Assembly (NCBI RefSeq): GCF_001941945.1
Contig: NZ_CP015583.1
Location: forward strand, 423,001-487,000
Source of the DNA: Roseomonas gilardii
GTDB taxonomy: Bacteria > Pseudomonadota > Alphaproteobacteria > Acetobacterales > Acetobacteraceae
Reading direction: 5' to 3'
Length of the DNA stretch: 64,000 nucleotides
Part shown: positions 43,613-52,124 of the stretch, piece after piece
How the letters are laid out: every line of letters begins with the position of its first letter
Numbering within the stretch: position 1 is the first letter of the stretch
Position numbers and translations under genes: made by a program
The notes under the pieces: generated by a model
What the model was told of the DNA's origin: nothing
What the model saw: only the letters and a program-made list of their open reading frames with translations
The model's database searches: none

Positions 43613-45871
43613 CTATTCCGCCGGAACCGCCGTATCCTCCAGCAGCTTGTCGATGGTGATCGGCAGGCTGCGGATGCGCTTGCCCGTGGCGTGAAAGACG
43701 GCGTTGGCGATGGCGGCGGCGGTGCCGCAGATGCCGATCTCGCCCAGGCCCTTCACGCCGAGGGGGTTCCCCTTGTCGTTGTCCTCCTGCACGAAGATCA
43801 CGTCGATGTCGTGGATATCGGCGTTCACCGGCAGGTGGTACTCGGCCAGGCTGTGGTTCATGAAGCGGCCGAGATTGTGGTCCTGCAGGGTTTCCTCGGC
43901 CAGCGCCATGCCCATGCCCCAGACCACGCCGCCGATGATCTGCGAGCGCGCGGTCTTGGGATTGATGATCCGTCCCGCCGCCACGGCATCGACGATGCGG
44001 GTGACACGGATGACGCCGAGTTCCTCGTCCACCCGCACCTCCACGAAGACGGCGGAATGGGTATAGGAGGAATAGTTCTTCTGCATCTCCTTGGAGGGGG
44101 AGGCGGTCTGCTCCTCCTCGATCCGGTCCAGCCCGGCGGCGCGCATCACCTCGGTGATGGGCAGGGAACGCAGCGGGTCCGCGCTCAGGCCGATACGGCC
44201 ATTGGCGAAGCTGACATCCTCCATCGCCGCGCCGGCGAGCGGGGAATCCGGCAGGCCCCGCGCGGCGCCGAGCAGCCTGGCACGCACCATGCCGCAGGCC
44301 GCCAGCACCGCCGAGCCGGCCGAGGCGGCGGTCCAGGAGCCGCCCTCGACGGGTGAGGTGGGGAGGGAGCTGTCGCCGATCTTCGCCGTGACATCCGCCA
44401 TCTTCAGCCCCAGCGCGTCGGCGCCGATCTGGGTCAGGATGGTGTAGGTGCCCGTGCCGATATCGGCGGTGGCCGTGGCGACCTCCAGCCTGCCATCGGC
44501 GGTGAGGGTGGCGCGAGCGCTGGTCTGCATCATCTGCGCTTCCCAGACGCCCGAGGCCATGCCCCATCCGATCAGCTCGCGCCCTTCCCGCATCGAGCGC
44601 GGTTCGTGGCTGCGCCTGCTCCAGCCGAAGCGTTCGGCGCCCTCGCGATAGGCGGCGCGCAGCTCCTTGGAGGTGAAGGGCTTGCCCTCGTTCTCATCCT
44701 TCTCGGCGTAGTTCCGCAGGCGAAGCTCCAGCGGATCGGTCTTCAGCGAGTAGGCCAGTTCGTCCAGTGCGGATTCCAGGGCGAAGAGGCCGGTGGGCGA
44801 TCCGGGCGCGCGCATGTCCGAGGGTGTATAGGTGTCGATCTTCGCCAGCTTGTAGTCCAGCGCCACGTTCTCGCAGTGGTAGAGGAGGCCCGACCAGTTC
44901 ACCACGACCTCCTGGTAGTCCTCGAACTGCGAGGTGCCGGAGATCGCCTCATGCCGGATGGCCTGGAGGGTGCCGTCCCCGTCGGCCCCGATGCGGATGT
45001 CCTGCAGCACGTCGGGCCGGTAGCCGAAGGTGAACATCTGCTCCCGCGACAGGACCACGCGCACCGAACGTTCCAACTCCAGCGCCGCCATCACGGCGAG
45101 GAAGAGCTGATACTGCGGCCGCAGCCCCGAGCCGAAGGCGCCGCCCACGAAGGGCGAGATCACGCGCACCTTGTCGGCGGACAGGCCGAAGACGTTGCTG
45201 ACGTATTTCTGGCTGTTCTGCGCGCCCTGGATCTTGTCGTGGACGGTGATCCGGCCGTCGCCCTCCCAGACCACGGTGGTGGCATGGGGCTCCATCGGAT
45301 TGTGGTGCTCGATGGCGATGCGGTATTCGCCCGCCACCTTGTGCGGGGCGGCGGCAAGGGCCTTCTCCGCATCGCCGCGCGGCGGAGGAGGCGGTGCGAT
45401 GCCGGAACGCTTCTTGGACGGCACATAGGCCGCGTCGCGCACCGCTGCCACATCCGTGGCATGCGGTGCCTCGTCGTAGCGCACCTGCACCAGCGTGGCG
45501 GCGTAGCGGGCAGTGGAGAAATCCTCCGCCACCACCAGCGCCACGGGCTGGCCGCTGTAATGGATCTCGGCATCGTAGAGGGCGCGGAAGGGCGATCCTG
45601 GCGGCGCCACCTCGTCCTGGTAGTTCTTGCTGCGCCAAGCGGTGCGGGGCCGGTTCTCATGGGTGAAGACCTGCACCACGCCGGGGACGGCCAGCGCCGC
45701 CGTGGTGTCGATCGTGGCGATCTTCCCGCGGGCGATGCCGCTGGACACCACGACGCCGTGCAGCAGGCCGGGGGCGGTGAACTCGGCGGCATATTTCGCT
45801 GCGCCGGTCACCTTGGCCTCGCCATCCACGCGGCTTTGCGGGGAGCCGAAATAGGGGGTGTTGCTGCTCAT
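43613..45871 (-). CDS. paoC: Molybdenum cofactor-binding subunit of a PaoC-like aldehyde/xanthine oxidoreductase
   Basis: A 752-residue catalytic subunit that hydroxylates aldehydes or N-heterocycles with water as oxygen source. Motifs: RVDGEAKVTGAAKYAAE at the N-terminus, FVGGAFGSGLRPQ near 247 (cofactor loop), MRAPGSPTGLFALESALDELA near 350, and the catalytic Glu in GVKGLGEIGICGTAAAIANAV near 715. 14 bases after the FAD subunit gene. The subunit order matches E. coli paoABC. The final maturation chaperone (paoD/xdhC type) is not adjacent. Confidence 0.88.
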   Translation of the reverse strand: MSSNTPYFGSPQSRVDGEAKVTGAAKYAAEFTAPGLLHGVVVSSGIARGKIATIDTTAALAVPGVVQVFTHENRPRTAWRSKNYQDEVAPPGSPFRALYDAEIHYSGQPVALVVAEDFSTARYAATLVQVRYDEAPHATDVAAVRDAAYVPSKKRSGIAPPPPPRGDAEKALAAAPHKVAGEYRIAIEHHNPMEPHATTVVWEGDGRITVHDKIQGAQNSQKYVSNVFGLSADKVRVISPFVGGAFGSGLRPQYQLFLAVMAALELERSVRVVLSREQMFTFGYRPDVLQDIRIGADGDGTLQAIRHEAISGTSQFEDYQEVVVNWSGLLYHCENVALDYKLAKIDTYTPSDMRAPGSPTGLFALESALDELAYSLKTDPLELRLRNYAEKDENEGKPFTSKELRAAYREGAERFGWSRRSHEPRSMREGRELIGWGMASGVWEAQMMQTSARATLTADGRLEVATATADIGTGTYTILTQIGADALGLKMADVTAKIGDSSLPTSPVEGGSWTAASAGSAVLAACGMVRARLLGAARGLPDSPLAGAAMEDVSFANGRIGLSADPLRSLPITEVMRAAGLDRIEEEQTASPSKEMQKNYSSYTHSAVFVEVRVDEELGVIRVTRIVDAVAAGRIINPKTARSQIIGGVVWGMGMALAEETLQDHNLGRFMNHSLAEYHLPVNADIHDIDVIFVQEDNDKGNPLGVKGLGEIGICGTAAAIANAVFHATGKRIRSLPITIDKLLEDTAVPAE

Positions 45872-45884
45872 CGGACGGGGCCCC

Positions 45885-46898
45885 TCACTGGATCCGCTTG
45901 TCGGCGACGATCTGCGGCGTGCCGGCGGCCGCCTGGGACAGGGCGCGCAGGATGGCCTGCCGCGCCATGGGGATCTTGAAGTCGTTCTGGCCGTGGCCGC
46001 GCGCGCCCTCGATCAGCGCTTCGGCGGCGGGCAGGAAGCTCTCCAGCGTGGCGGGCCGGCCACGCAGCAGCGCCTCTGCCTCGGGCCGGCGCCAGGGCTT
46101 GTGCGCCACGCCGCCCAGGGCGATGCGCGCCTCCTTCACCGTGTCGCCCTCCATTTCCAGCCCCACGGCGACGCTCACCAGGGCGAAGGCATAGGAGGCA
46201 CGGTCGCGCAGCTTGAGATAGGTGTGATGCTTCGCGAATCCCTGCGCCGGCAAATCGATCGCGGTGATCAGCTCATCCGCGCCGAGATTCGTGTCGCGCT
46301 CCGGCGTGTCGCCGGGCAGGCGGTGGAACGCCGCGATGGGGATCGTGCGCTCGCCCTGTGGGCCGGTAACGAGCACCACCGCCTCCAGCGCCGCCAGCGC
46401 CACGCACATGTCGGAGGGATGGGTGGCGATGCAGCTCTCGCTGGCACCAAGGATGGCATGGATGCGGTTCAGCCCGGTCTTCGCAGGACAGCCGCTGCCC
46501 GGCACGCGCTTGTTGCAGGGCGTGCCCGTGTCATAGAAATAGTAGCACCGCGTCCGTTGCAGCAGGTTGCCGCCATTCGTGGCCATGTTGCGGAGCTGCG
46601 GCGAGGCGCCGGACAGGATCGCCAGGCTCAGCAGCGGATAGCGTTCGGCGACGCGGCCGTCATGGGCGGTCTCGGCATTGGTCACGAGGGCGCCCAGCCG
46701 CAGGCCGCCTTCCGGTGTTTCCTCGATCCCGCGCAGCGGCAGGCGGGTGACATCCACCAGATGCTCCGGCCGCTCCACATTCTCCTTCATCAGGTCGAGG
46801 AGATTGGTGCCGCCCGCGATGAACTTCGCCGCGCCGGCGGCGTGGCTGCGGATTGCGTCCGCGACATCCGGGGCACGGGTATAGTCGAAGCGGTTCAC
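45885..46898 (-). CDS. paoB: FAD-binding subunit, PaoB-like, with extra Cys-rich loop
   Basis: A 337-residue electron-transfer subunit. FAD site: FIAGGTNLLDLMKENVERP near residue 30 and LAILSGASPQLRNMATNGGNLLQ near 105-125. Between them and the C-terminal CO-dehydrogenase-flavoprotein domain is a Cys-rich insertion (RTRCYYFYDTGTPCNKRVPG then SGCPAK), which in PaoB ligates an additional 4Fe-4S cluster; this is what distinguishes PaoABC from ordinary xanthine dehydrogenases. GTG start at 46898 overlaps the previous stop (GTGA). Confidence 0.85.
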   Translation of the reverse strand: MNRFDYTRAPDVADAIRSHAAGAAKFIAGGTNLLDLMKENVERPEHLVDVTRLPLRGIEETPEGGLRLGALVTNAETAHDGRVAERYPLLSLAILSGASPQLRNMATNGGNLLQRTRCYYFYDTGTPCNKRVPGSGCPAKTGLNRIHAILGASESCIATHPSDMCVALAALEAVVLVTGPQGERTIPIAAFHRLPGDTPERDTNLGADELITAIDLPAQGFAKHHTYLKLRDRASYAFALVSVAVGLEMEGDTVKEARIALGGVAHKPWRRPEAEALLRGRPATLESFLPAAEALIEGARGHGQNDFKIPMARQAILRALSQAAAGTPQIVADKRIQ

Positions 46899-47428
46899 TG
46901 CGCGTCCTCCCCGGCCTGCATCGCCTGCTCGATCGCCGCCACGATATTGGGATAGGCGCCGCAACGGCACAGGTTGCCGCTCATCAGCTCCCGGATCTCC
47001 GCCGGGCTCTTCGCCCGCCCCTCGCGGATCAGCCCGATGGCGGAGCAGATCTGCCCGGGGGTGCAGTAGCCACACTGGAAAGCATCATGGTCGATGAAGG
47101 CCTGCTGCACCGGATGCAGATGGCCATTGGCCAGCCCTTCCACGGTGCGGATCTCGCAACCCTCCTTCATCACGGCGAGAGTCAGGCAGGAATTCACCCG
47201 CACCCCGTCCACCAGCACGGTACAGGCGCCGCACTGGCCCTGGTCGCAGCCCTTCTTGGTGCCGGTCAGGCCGATATGGTCGCGCAGGGCATCCAGCAGC
47301 GTCGTCCAGGGCGCCAGCGGCACCACATGGTCGCGGCCATTGACCCTCAGGGTCACGTCGCGGGCCTCCAGGCCGGGTCTGGTCCCCGTTTGGACCCACG
47401 TATGGGCCTCGGTCGTGGTGTCGCTCAA
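46895..47428 (-). CDS. paoA: 2Fe-2S subunit of PaoABC-like aldehyde oxidoreductase
   Basis: About 177 residues. Plant-type 2Fe-2S site CDQGQCGACTVLVDGVRVNSC and the second cluster CGYCTPGQI with NLCRCGAYPN. I place the start at TTG 47428 (SDTTTEAHTWVQTG), because GGAGGG lies eight bases before it; ATG 47524 gives 32 more residues with only a weak GGA. Neither version has the Tat signal carried by E. coli PaoA, so this enzyme is predicted to be cytoplasmic, an inference that depends on the start. Confidence 0.82.
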   Translation of the reverse strand: MSDTTTEAHTWVQTGTRPGLEARDVTLRVNGRDHVVPLAPWTTLLDALRDHIGLTGTKKGCDQGQCGACTVLVDGVRVNSCLTLAVMKEGCEIRTVEGLANGHLHPVQQAFIDHDAFQCGYCTPGQICSAIGLIREGRAKSPAEIRELMSGNLCRCGAYPNIVAAIEQAMQAGEDAQ

Positions 47429-47817
47429 TGCCAGGCCCTCCGGCTTCGTATTGCTTGTGGCGTCGGAACGGAAGGAACCGGCCGGCGCCACGCAACGGCC
47501 CGGAACATGATCCTGGCGGTTCATTCCGTGGCCGTTGAACGCCTCCGGGGAGGGGCCGGTTGCCGGGGGCAGGCAGGCGGGCTCACGCCCGAAGTGAAGC
47601 GGTACCCCACGGCCCGTGGTTGCGATGTTGCGCCGCAGCGGTCAGAATCGGAGGGGAAGCGGGCGATCCGGCCCGCCGCCCTGCCTGAAGCGAGGGCTGC
47701 GGTAAGCCTGCACCGCTCGCCATAGCGTGAATCCCGGGCCGGCCTCTCAGCATTGCCGCCCAAGCGCCTGATCCGTGGCGGAAATGCCCCAGTCCTGATT
47801 CGGATGCGTAAGCTCCT

Positions 47818-47833
47818 CCACCAGATCTTGTGT
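47818..47833 (+). promoter_or_regulatory. Candidate NrdR box 1
   Basis: CCACCAGATCTTGTGT matches about 12 of 16 positions of the published NrdR consensus acaCwAtATaTwGtgt. Its right part TTGTGT could serve as a -35 element. Confidence 0.45.
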
Positions 47834-47849
47834 GAAACTGGAGGGCTGA

Positions 47850-47865
47850 TAACCATATATATGGT
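47850..47865 (+). promoter_or_regulatory. Candidate NrdR box 2, on a 14-bp AT-rich palindrome
   Basis: TAACCATATATATGGT matches about 11 of 16 positions and includes the perfect palindrome ACCATATATATGGT (47852-47865). Its centre is 32 bp from box 1, the spacing known for tandem NrdR boxes. Confidence 0.5.
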
Positions 47866-47934
47866 CATTGAGCCCAGGGCGCCGAATCCGGCGCGACCCG
47901 GGCAGGCCCCTGATTTTCCTGACCGAGGTTGCTG

Positions 47935-50403
47935 ATGGACGGCTACGCGCAGACTCTCGCCCCTGGATTCGCCCCCCGCCACGGCGGTGTGGCGGCCCGG
48001 CCGGATATGCTGCGCCCTCAAGCCGGTGCTGGCCCCTTGGGGGGCGCCTTCGGCACACATCCCATGCCCGGTCGCCCGCTGGATGCCGGGATGGGGCTGG
48101 CCGTGGGCCGGCGCACCGTCTTCCGCCCGGAGGATGCCGAGGATTTCGGCCGGGTGGCCGAACGCGTTTCCGCTGGCAACACAGCCCTGGCGCCCACCGC
48201 GCCGGGGGAGCGCGAGGCGCTGCGCAACGCCATCGCCACCGGCGCGCTGCTGACCTCCGGCCGGCATCTCCAGCACGGCGACGCGGAGCAGCCGAAGCGC
48301 AACATGGAGGTCTTCACCAACTGCGCCACGGCGATCACCTCCTTCGCCGAATTCTACCTGTTGCTGAACGGCTCCGGCGTGGGCCGCGCCTATGACGACG
48401 AGCTGGCGGTGGTGGACTGGGCCCGGGCGCCCGATCTGCGCCTGCACCTCTCGCCTGAGCATCCGGACTTCCCCGCCACCCGCGACACGCTGCGCCGCTT
48501 CGGGGTGGAGATGGGGCTGCTGCCCTGGGGCACGGACGATGCCGGCTTCGACGCGGCGGCGGAGGCGGCTGTGCGCGCCTTCCTGGAGGCCGAGCTGGTG
48601 AGCGACCTCGCCGCCATCCCGGCGGGCGCCGTGGTCCATCGCGTGGCCGACAGCCGCGAGGGCTGGGCCAAGGCGGTCGAGGTGCTGGAAGCCATGGCCT
48701 TCCGTGGGGAGCGGGAGAAGACCCTGCTGCTCGACCTGTCCGATGTCCGCCCCGCCGGCTCGCCGATCCGCGGCATGCAGGGGCGCCCGGCCTCCGGGCC
48801 GGTCTCGCTGCTGCGCGGGCTGATCAACATCCGCCGCCACGTGATCGAGCCCGCCCGCACCCGCGACCCGCAGGGCGAGGCACTGCAGCCCTGGGAACAG
48901 GCGCTGCTGGTGGACCATCACCTCTCCGTCGAGGTGCAGGTGGGGGGCGCCCGCCGCGCCGCGCGCATGGCCACCAAGTCCTGGCGCGACCCGGGCATCC
49001 TGCGCTTCGTGCGCGCCAAGTCGGAGGGCGGGCTCTGGACCGCCAACAACTCCGTCATGGTGGACCGCGAGTTCTGGCAGCGGGTGCGGGAAGGCGATGC
49101 GGCCGATGCGCTGACCGCCCATGCCCGGGCGGTCTTCGACGAGGTCACGCGCTGCGCCTTCGTGAACGGCGAGCCCGGCTTCATCAACGGCGACCTGCTG
49201 GAAGACCACCGCACCGGCGCCGCCTGGGACAAGCCGGTCTTCGAGGATGGGCGCGACTTCCGCTCCGACCGCTACCAGGTGACGGAGGCCGACGGCCTGC
49301 TGGCCGAAACGGCGCGCCGCGCCTCCACCGCGCGCTTCCCGGTCACCACCAATCCCTGCGGCGAGATCACCCTGCACGTCACGGGCGGCTATTGCGTCAT
49401 CGCCGATTTCGCGCCGCTGCTGGCCTGCCCGGCGGGCTTCGACAGCTTCACGCCCGGTGCGCCGCCGGAGGAGATCGCCGGGGAATGGGACCGGCGGGTG
49501 GAGGATTCCGTGCGCCTCGGCGTGCGCTTCCTGATCCGCGCCAACCGGATGGATGCGCTCTATGGCGAGGAGGTGTCCCGCACCAACCGCATCGGCATCG
49601 GCCCCACCGGCCTGCACGAATGGGCCTGGATGCGCTTCGGTCTGGGCTTCCGCGAGATGCTGGACGAAAGCCGCTCCGCGGCCTTCTGGTCGATGCTGGA
49701 CCGCCTCTCCGCGATCGCCAAGGAGGAGGCGAATGCCTATGCCGCCGAGCTCGGCACGGCGCGGCCTGTCACCGTCACCACGGTCAAGCCGGCGGGCACG
49801 ACCAGCAAGCTCTTCGCCCTGACCGAAGGCGCGCACCTTCCCGCCCGGCGCCAGTATCTCCGCTGGGTGCAGTTCAAGGGCACGCGCGACGAGACCACGG
49901 GCGAATGGCTGCCCGGCTCCGACCCGCTGCTCGCGGATTACGAGGCGCGCGGCTATCCGCTGCGGGCGCTGCGCTCCTTCCCCGGCATGACCATCGTGGG
50001 TTTCCCCACCGTGCCGCTGCTGCAACGCCTGGGGCTGGAGGACGGCCTCGTCACCGCGCCGGAGGCGACGCCGGAGGAGCAGTACCAGTATCTGCGCCTG
50101 CTGGAGCGCCACTGGATCGGCCGCGACCAGGGCAACCAGGTCAGCTACACGCTGAAGGTCTATACCGACCAGCACGACCTCGACGCCTTCCGCGACATGG
50201 TGCGGGAGCATCAGCCCTCCGTGCGCTGCTGCTCCGTCCTGCCAAGCCGCCCCGACTCCGAACTCGGCTACGAGTACCTGCCGGAGGAGGAGATTTCCGC
50301 CGGGCGCTTCGCCGCCATCGTCGACGGCATCGATGACGGCGCGGTGCGGGAGGCGGTGGACTGGGCGCACCTGCAATGCGCGAGCGGCGTCTGCCCGATC
50401 TGA
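47935..50403 (+). CDS. nrdJ: Adenosylcobalamin-dependent class II ribonucleoside-triphosphate reductase
   Basis: An 822-residue B12-dependent reductase of the monomeric RTPR type, making deoxynucleotides with or without oxygen. Catalytic residues are all present: first Cys of the redox pair C130 (VFTNCATAITSF), thiyl Cys C475 with Glu E477 (TTNPCGEI), partner C487 (GGYCVIADF), and the C-terminal shuttle pair C815-x4-C820 (QCASGVCPI), the same spacing as in the Lactobacillus enzyme. VKPAGTTSKLF near 620 is the usual phosphate-site motif. GAGG at 47925-47928 supports ATG 47935 over TTG 47929. No activase or second subunit adjoins. Confidence 0.9.
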   Translation: MDGYAQTLAPGFAPRHGGVAARPDMLRPQAGAGPLGGAFGTHPMPGRPLDAGMGLAVGRRTVFRPEDAEDFGRVAERVSAGNTALAPTAPGEREALRNAIATGALLTSGRHLQHGDAEQPKRNMEVFTNCATAITSFAEFYLLLNGSGVGRAYDDELAVVDWARAPDLRLHLSPEHPDFPATRDTLRRFGVEMGLLPWGTDDAGFDAAAEAAVRAFLEAELVSDLAAIPAGAVVHRVADSREGWAKAVEVLEAMAFRGEREKTLLLDLSDVRPAGSPIRGMQGRPASGPVSLLRGLINIRRHVIEPARTRDPQGEALQPWEQALLVDHHLSVEVQVGGARRAARMATKSWRDPGILRFVRAKSEGGLWTANNSVMVDREFWQRVREGDAADALTAHARAVFDEVTRCAFVNGEPGFINGDLLEDHRTGAAWDKPVFEDGRDFRSDRYQVTEADGLLAETARRASTARFPVTTNPCGEITLHVTGGYCVIADFAPLLACPAGFDSFTPGAPPEEIAGEWDRRVEDSVRLGVRFLIRANRMDALYGEEVSRTNRIGIGPTGLHEWAWMRFGLGFREMLDESRSAAFWSMLDRLSAIAKEEANAYAAELGTARPVTVTTVKPAGTTSKLFALTEGAHLPARRQYLRWVQFKGTRDETTGEWLPGSDPLLADYEARGYPLRALRSFPGMTIVGFPTVPLLQRLGLEDGLVTAPEATPEEQYQYLRLLERHWIGRDQGNQVSYTLKVYTDQHDLDAFRDMVREHQPSVRCCSVLPSRPDSELGYEYLPEEEISAGRFAAIVDGIDDGAVREAVDWAHLQCASGVCPI

Positions 50404-50532
50404 CCGGTGCTGCCGGCAGCCCGTGATACGGGGTGCCGGCCGGACTTGCGCTTCGCAGCCTTGGCGTTGCTCTATCCCCGGGGGACAAGGCCCCACCGTC
50501 GACGCAGTGCGTCGACCCCCCCGGCCCCCCTT

Positions 50533-50770
50533 ATCCGCCAGGACCCTGCGGGCCCTGGACCCGGTGAGTTGACGCTCGCTGCGGCCGGGTCGCGCCGGAG
50601 AGCACCGCTCTCCGGCGACTGCGGGTGCCACCAGCGCGGATGGTGATTTTCTTCTTCGGGAACCCCGCTGATCCACCCTCTCCCAGGGATCGGGCCGCAG
50701 GCTGACGGCCACCACCGGAGCCAACGAAAGCCCGGGGTCCGGGGACCGGCCTCGGTCCCCGGCGGTGAGG
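50533..50770. repeat. Structured intergenic repeat, copy 2
   Basis: Same orientation and hairpin order as copy 1: A at 50538-50558, B at 50593-50617, C at 50739-50762. Shared exact blocks include CGCCGGAGAGCA, CCGCAGGCTGACGGC and AAAGCCCGGGGTCCGGGGAC. Hairpin A has the swapped central base pair; hairpin C differs only in its loop (GCCT for GCTT). Confidence 0.7.
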
Positions 50771-50772
50771 GT

Positions 50773-50797
50773 GTGGGAGAGGCGGCGCCTCTCCCAC
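50773..50797. terminator. 11-bp perfect hairpin after repeat copy 2
   Basis: GTGGGAGAGGC pairs with its complement around a three-base loop GGC. It has the same geometry as the hairpin before copy 1 (6482-6506). May be a terminator or part of the mobile unit. Confidence 0.4.
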
Positions 50798-51044
50798 GGC
50801 GGGTCATCACAAAGCGGAACGCCCGGAGCCGCCTCGGGGGCTACCGGGCCGTTGGCCAGTGCCGCTATGCCGTCCGGTGATAGGAACGCCGGGAAAACCG
50901 ATAGCACGACCCTCCACGGCCTCCTGTAGAAGTTCCAGCAACAGGCCCGTGCGAGACCCGGCCATGGGAAGGAAACGTGCTTCCCGTGGCAGACCGGGCC
51001 GGTGGCGCCGCCGAAGCGAAGCAGAGGTTCCGGGAGGACCGCTC

Positions 51045-52067
51045 ATGATCATCGACTGCCATGGCCACTACACCACGGCGCCCGCCGCCCATGACCGCTG
51101 GCGCGAGGCGCAGACGGCGGCCTTCAAGACCGGTGGCGATGTCGATCCCGCCTATCCCGACATCTCCGACGACGAGATCCGCGAGACGGTGGAGAAGAAC
51201 CAGCTCCGCCTGCTGCGCGAGCGCGGTGCCGACCTGACGATCTTCAGCCCGCGCGCCTCCACCATGGCGCACCATGTGGGCAACGAGGCGGTGAGCCAGG
51301 CCTGGACACGCCGCTGCAACGACCTGATCAAGCGCGTGGTGGACCTCTTCCCGCAGTACTTCGTGGGCGTCTGCCAGCTGCCGCAGTCGCCGGGCGTGTC
51401 GATCACCCATTCCATCGCGGAGCTGGAGCGCTGCGTGACGGAGCTGGGCTTCATCGGCTGCAACCTGAACCCGGACCCCTCGGGCGGGCACTGGGCGGGG
51501 CCGCCGCTCACCGACCGGGCCTGGTATCCGTTCTTCGAGAAGATGGTCGAGCTGGACGTGCCGGCGATGATCCACGTCTCCGGCTCCTGCAACTGCAACT
51601 TCCACGCGACCGGCGCGCACTACATCAACGCCGACACCACCGCCTTCATGCAGTTCCTGGAAGGCGACCTGTTCCGGGACTTCCCGACGCTGCGCTTCGT
51701 CATCCCGCATGGCGGCGGCGCGGTGCCGTATCACTGGGGCCGCTATCGCGGGCTGGCGGACATGCTGAAGCGGCCGCCGCTGCGCGAGCATGTCATGAAG
51801 AACGTGTTCTTCGACACCTGCGTCTATCACCAGCCAGGCATCGACCTGCTGTTCCGGGTGATCGATATCGACAATATCCTCTTCGGATCGGAAATGGTCG
51901 GGGCGGTGCGTGGGATCGATCCGGAAACCGGCCACTACTTCGACGACACCAAGCGCTACATCGACGCGCTGCCCATCCCCGAGGCGGACAAGCACAAGGT
52001 CTTCGAGCTGAACGCGCGGCGCGTCTATCCGCGCCTCGATGCCATCCTGCGCGAACAGGGGCGCTGA
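51045..52067 (+). CDS. ligJ: 4-oxalomesaconate hydratase-like amidohydrolase (LigJ type)
   Basis: A 340-residue member of the amidohydrolase-2 group. The opening MIIDCHGHYTTAPAAHDRWR with the HxH metal site, MIHVSGSCNCNFHATG, FVIPHGGGAVPYHWGRYRG and the NILFGSEMVGAVRGIDPETG loop (Glu where most relatives have Asp) match LigJ, which hydrates 4-oxalomesaconate in protocatechuate 4,5-cleavage. ATG 51045 has GGGAGG six bases upstream. No ligAB, ligC or ligI is in the window, so a related hydratase or decarboxylase role cannot be excluded. The LysR gene is convergent. Confidence 0.78.
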   Translation: MIIDCHGHYTTAPAAHDRWREAQTAAFKTGGDVDPAYPDISDDEIRETVEKNQLRLLRERGADLTIFSPRASTMAHHVGNEAVSQAWTRRCNDLIKRVVDLFPQYFVGVCQLPQSPGVSITHSIAELERCVTELGFIGCNLNPDPSGGHWAGPPLTDRAWYPFFEKMVELDVPAMIHVSGSCNCNFHATGAHYINADTTAFMQFLEGDLFRDFPTLRFVIPHGGGAVPYHWGRYRGLADMLKRPPLREHVMKNVFFDTCVYHQPGIDLLFRVIDIDNILFGSEMVGAVRGIDPETGHYFDDTKRYIDALPIPEADKHKVFELNARRVYPRLDAILREQGR

Positions 52068-52124
52068 CGGCCGCGTCCTGGCGGAGCGACCTTTCCTGGC
52101 CGTTCCGCCGTCGGGACGGCACCG

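Larger units (their letters stand above)
47429..47934. other. Divergent intergenic region of 506 bases, paoA / nrdJ
   Basis: No protein-like frame apart from the possible paoA extension to 47524. Near its right end are two NrdR-like boxes. I searched for a cobalamin riboswitch because nrdJ needs B12, but the conserved GCCACTG box is absent. Confidence 0.5.
50404..51044. other. Intergenic stretch of 641 bases without a gene
   Basis: Holds a hairpin around 50498-50516 (GTCGACGCA / TGCGTCGAC), copy 2 of the structured repeat (50533-50770) and a further 11-bp hairpin (50773-50797). The last 190 bases carry the promoter region of the hydratase gene, in which I see no clear signal. Confidence 0.5.

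Noticed and set aside
40006-43659. A plus-strand open frame of about 1200 codons opposite mutS and through the binding-protein gene
   Set aside because: Shadow frame: mutS and the family 5 binding protein are unmistakable in the other frames.
47429-47934. Cobalamin riboswitch before nrdJ
   Set aside because: No GCCACTG B12 box or related core was found in the region on the plus strand.
47521-50907. A minus-strand open frame of over 1100 codons opposite nrdJ
   Set aside because: It is the mirror of a real gene in GC-rich DNA, has Ala/Gly/Arg/His-rich composition without domains, and nrdJ on the plus strand has every catalytic residue.
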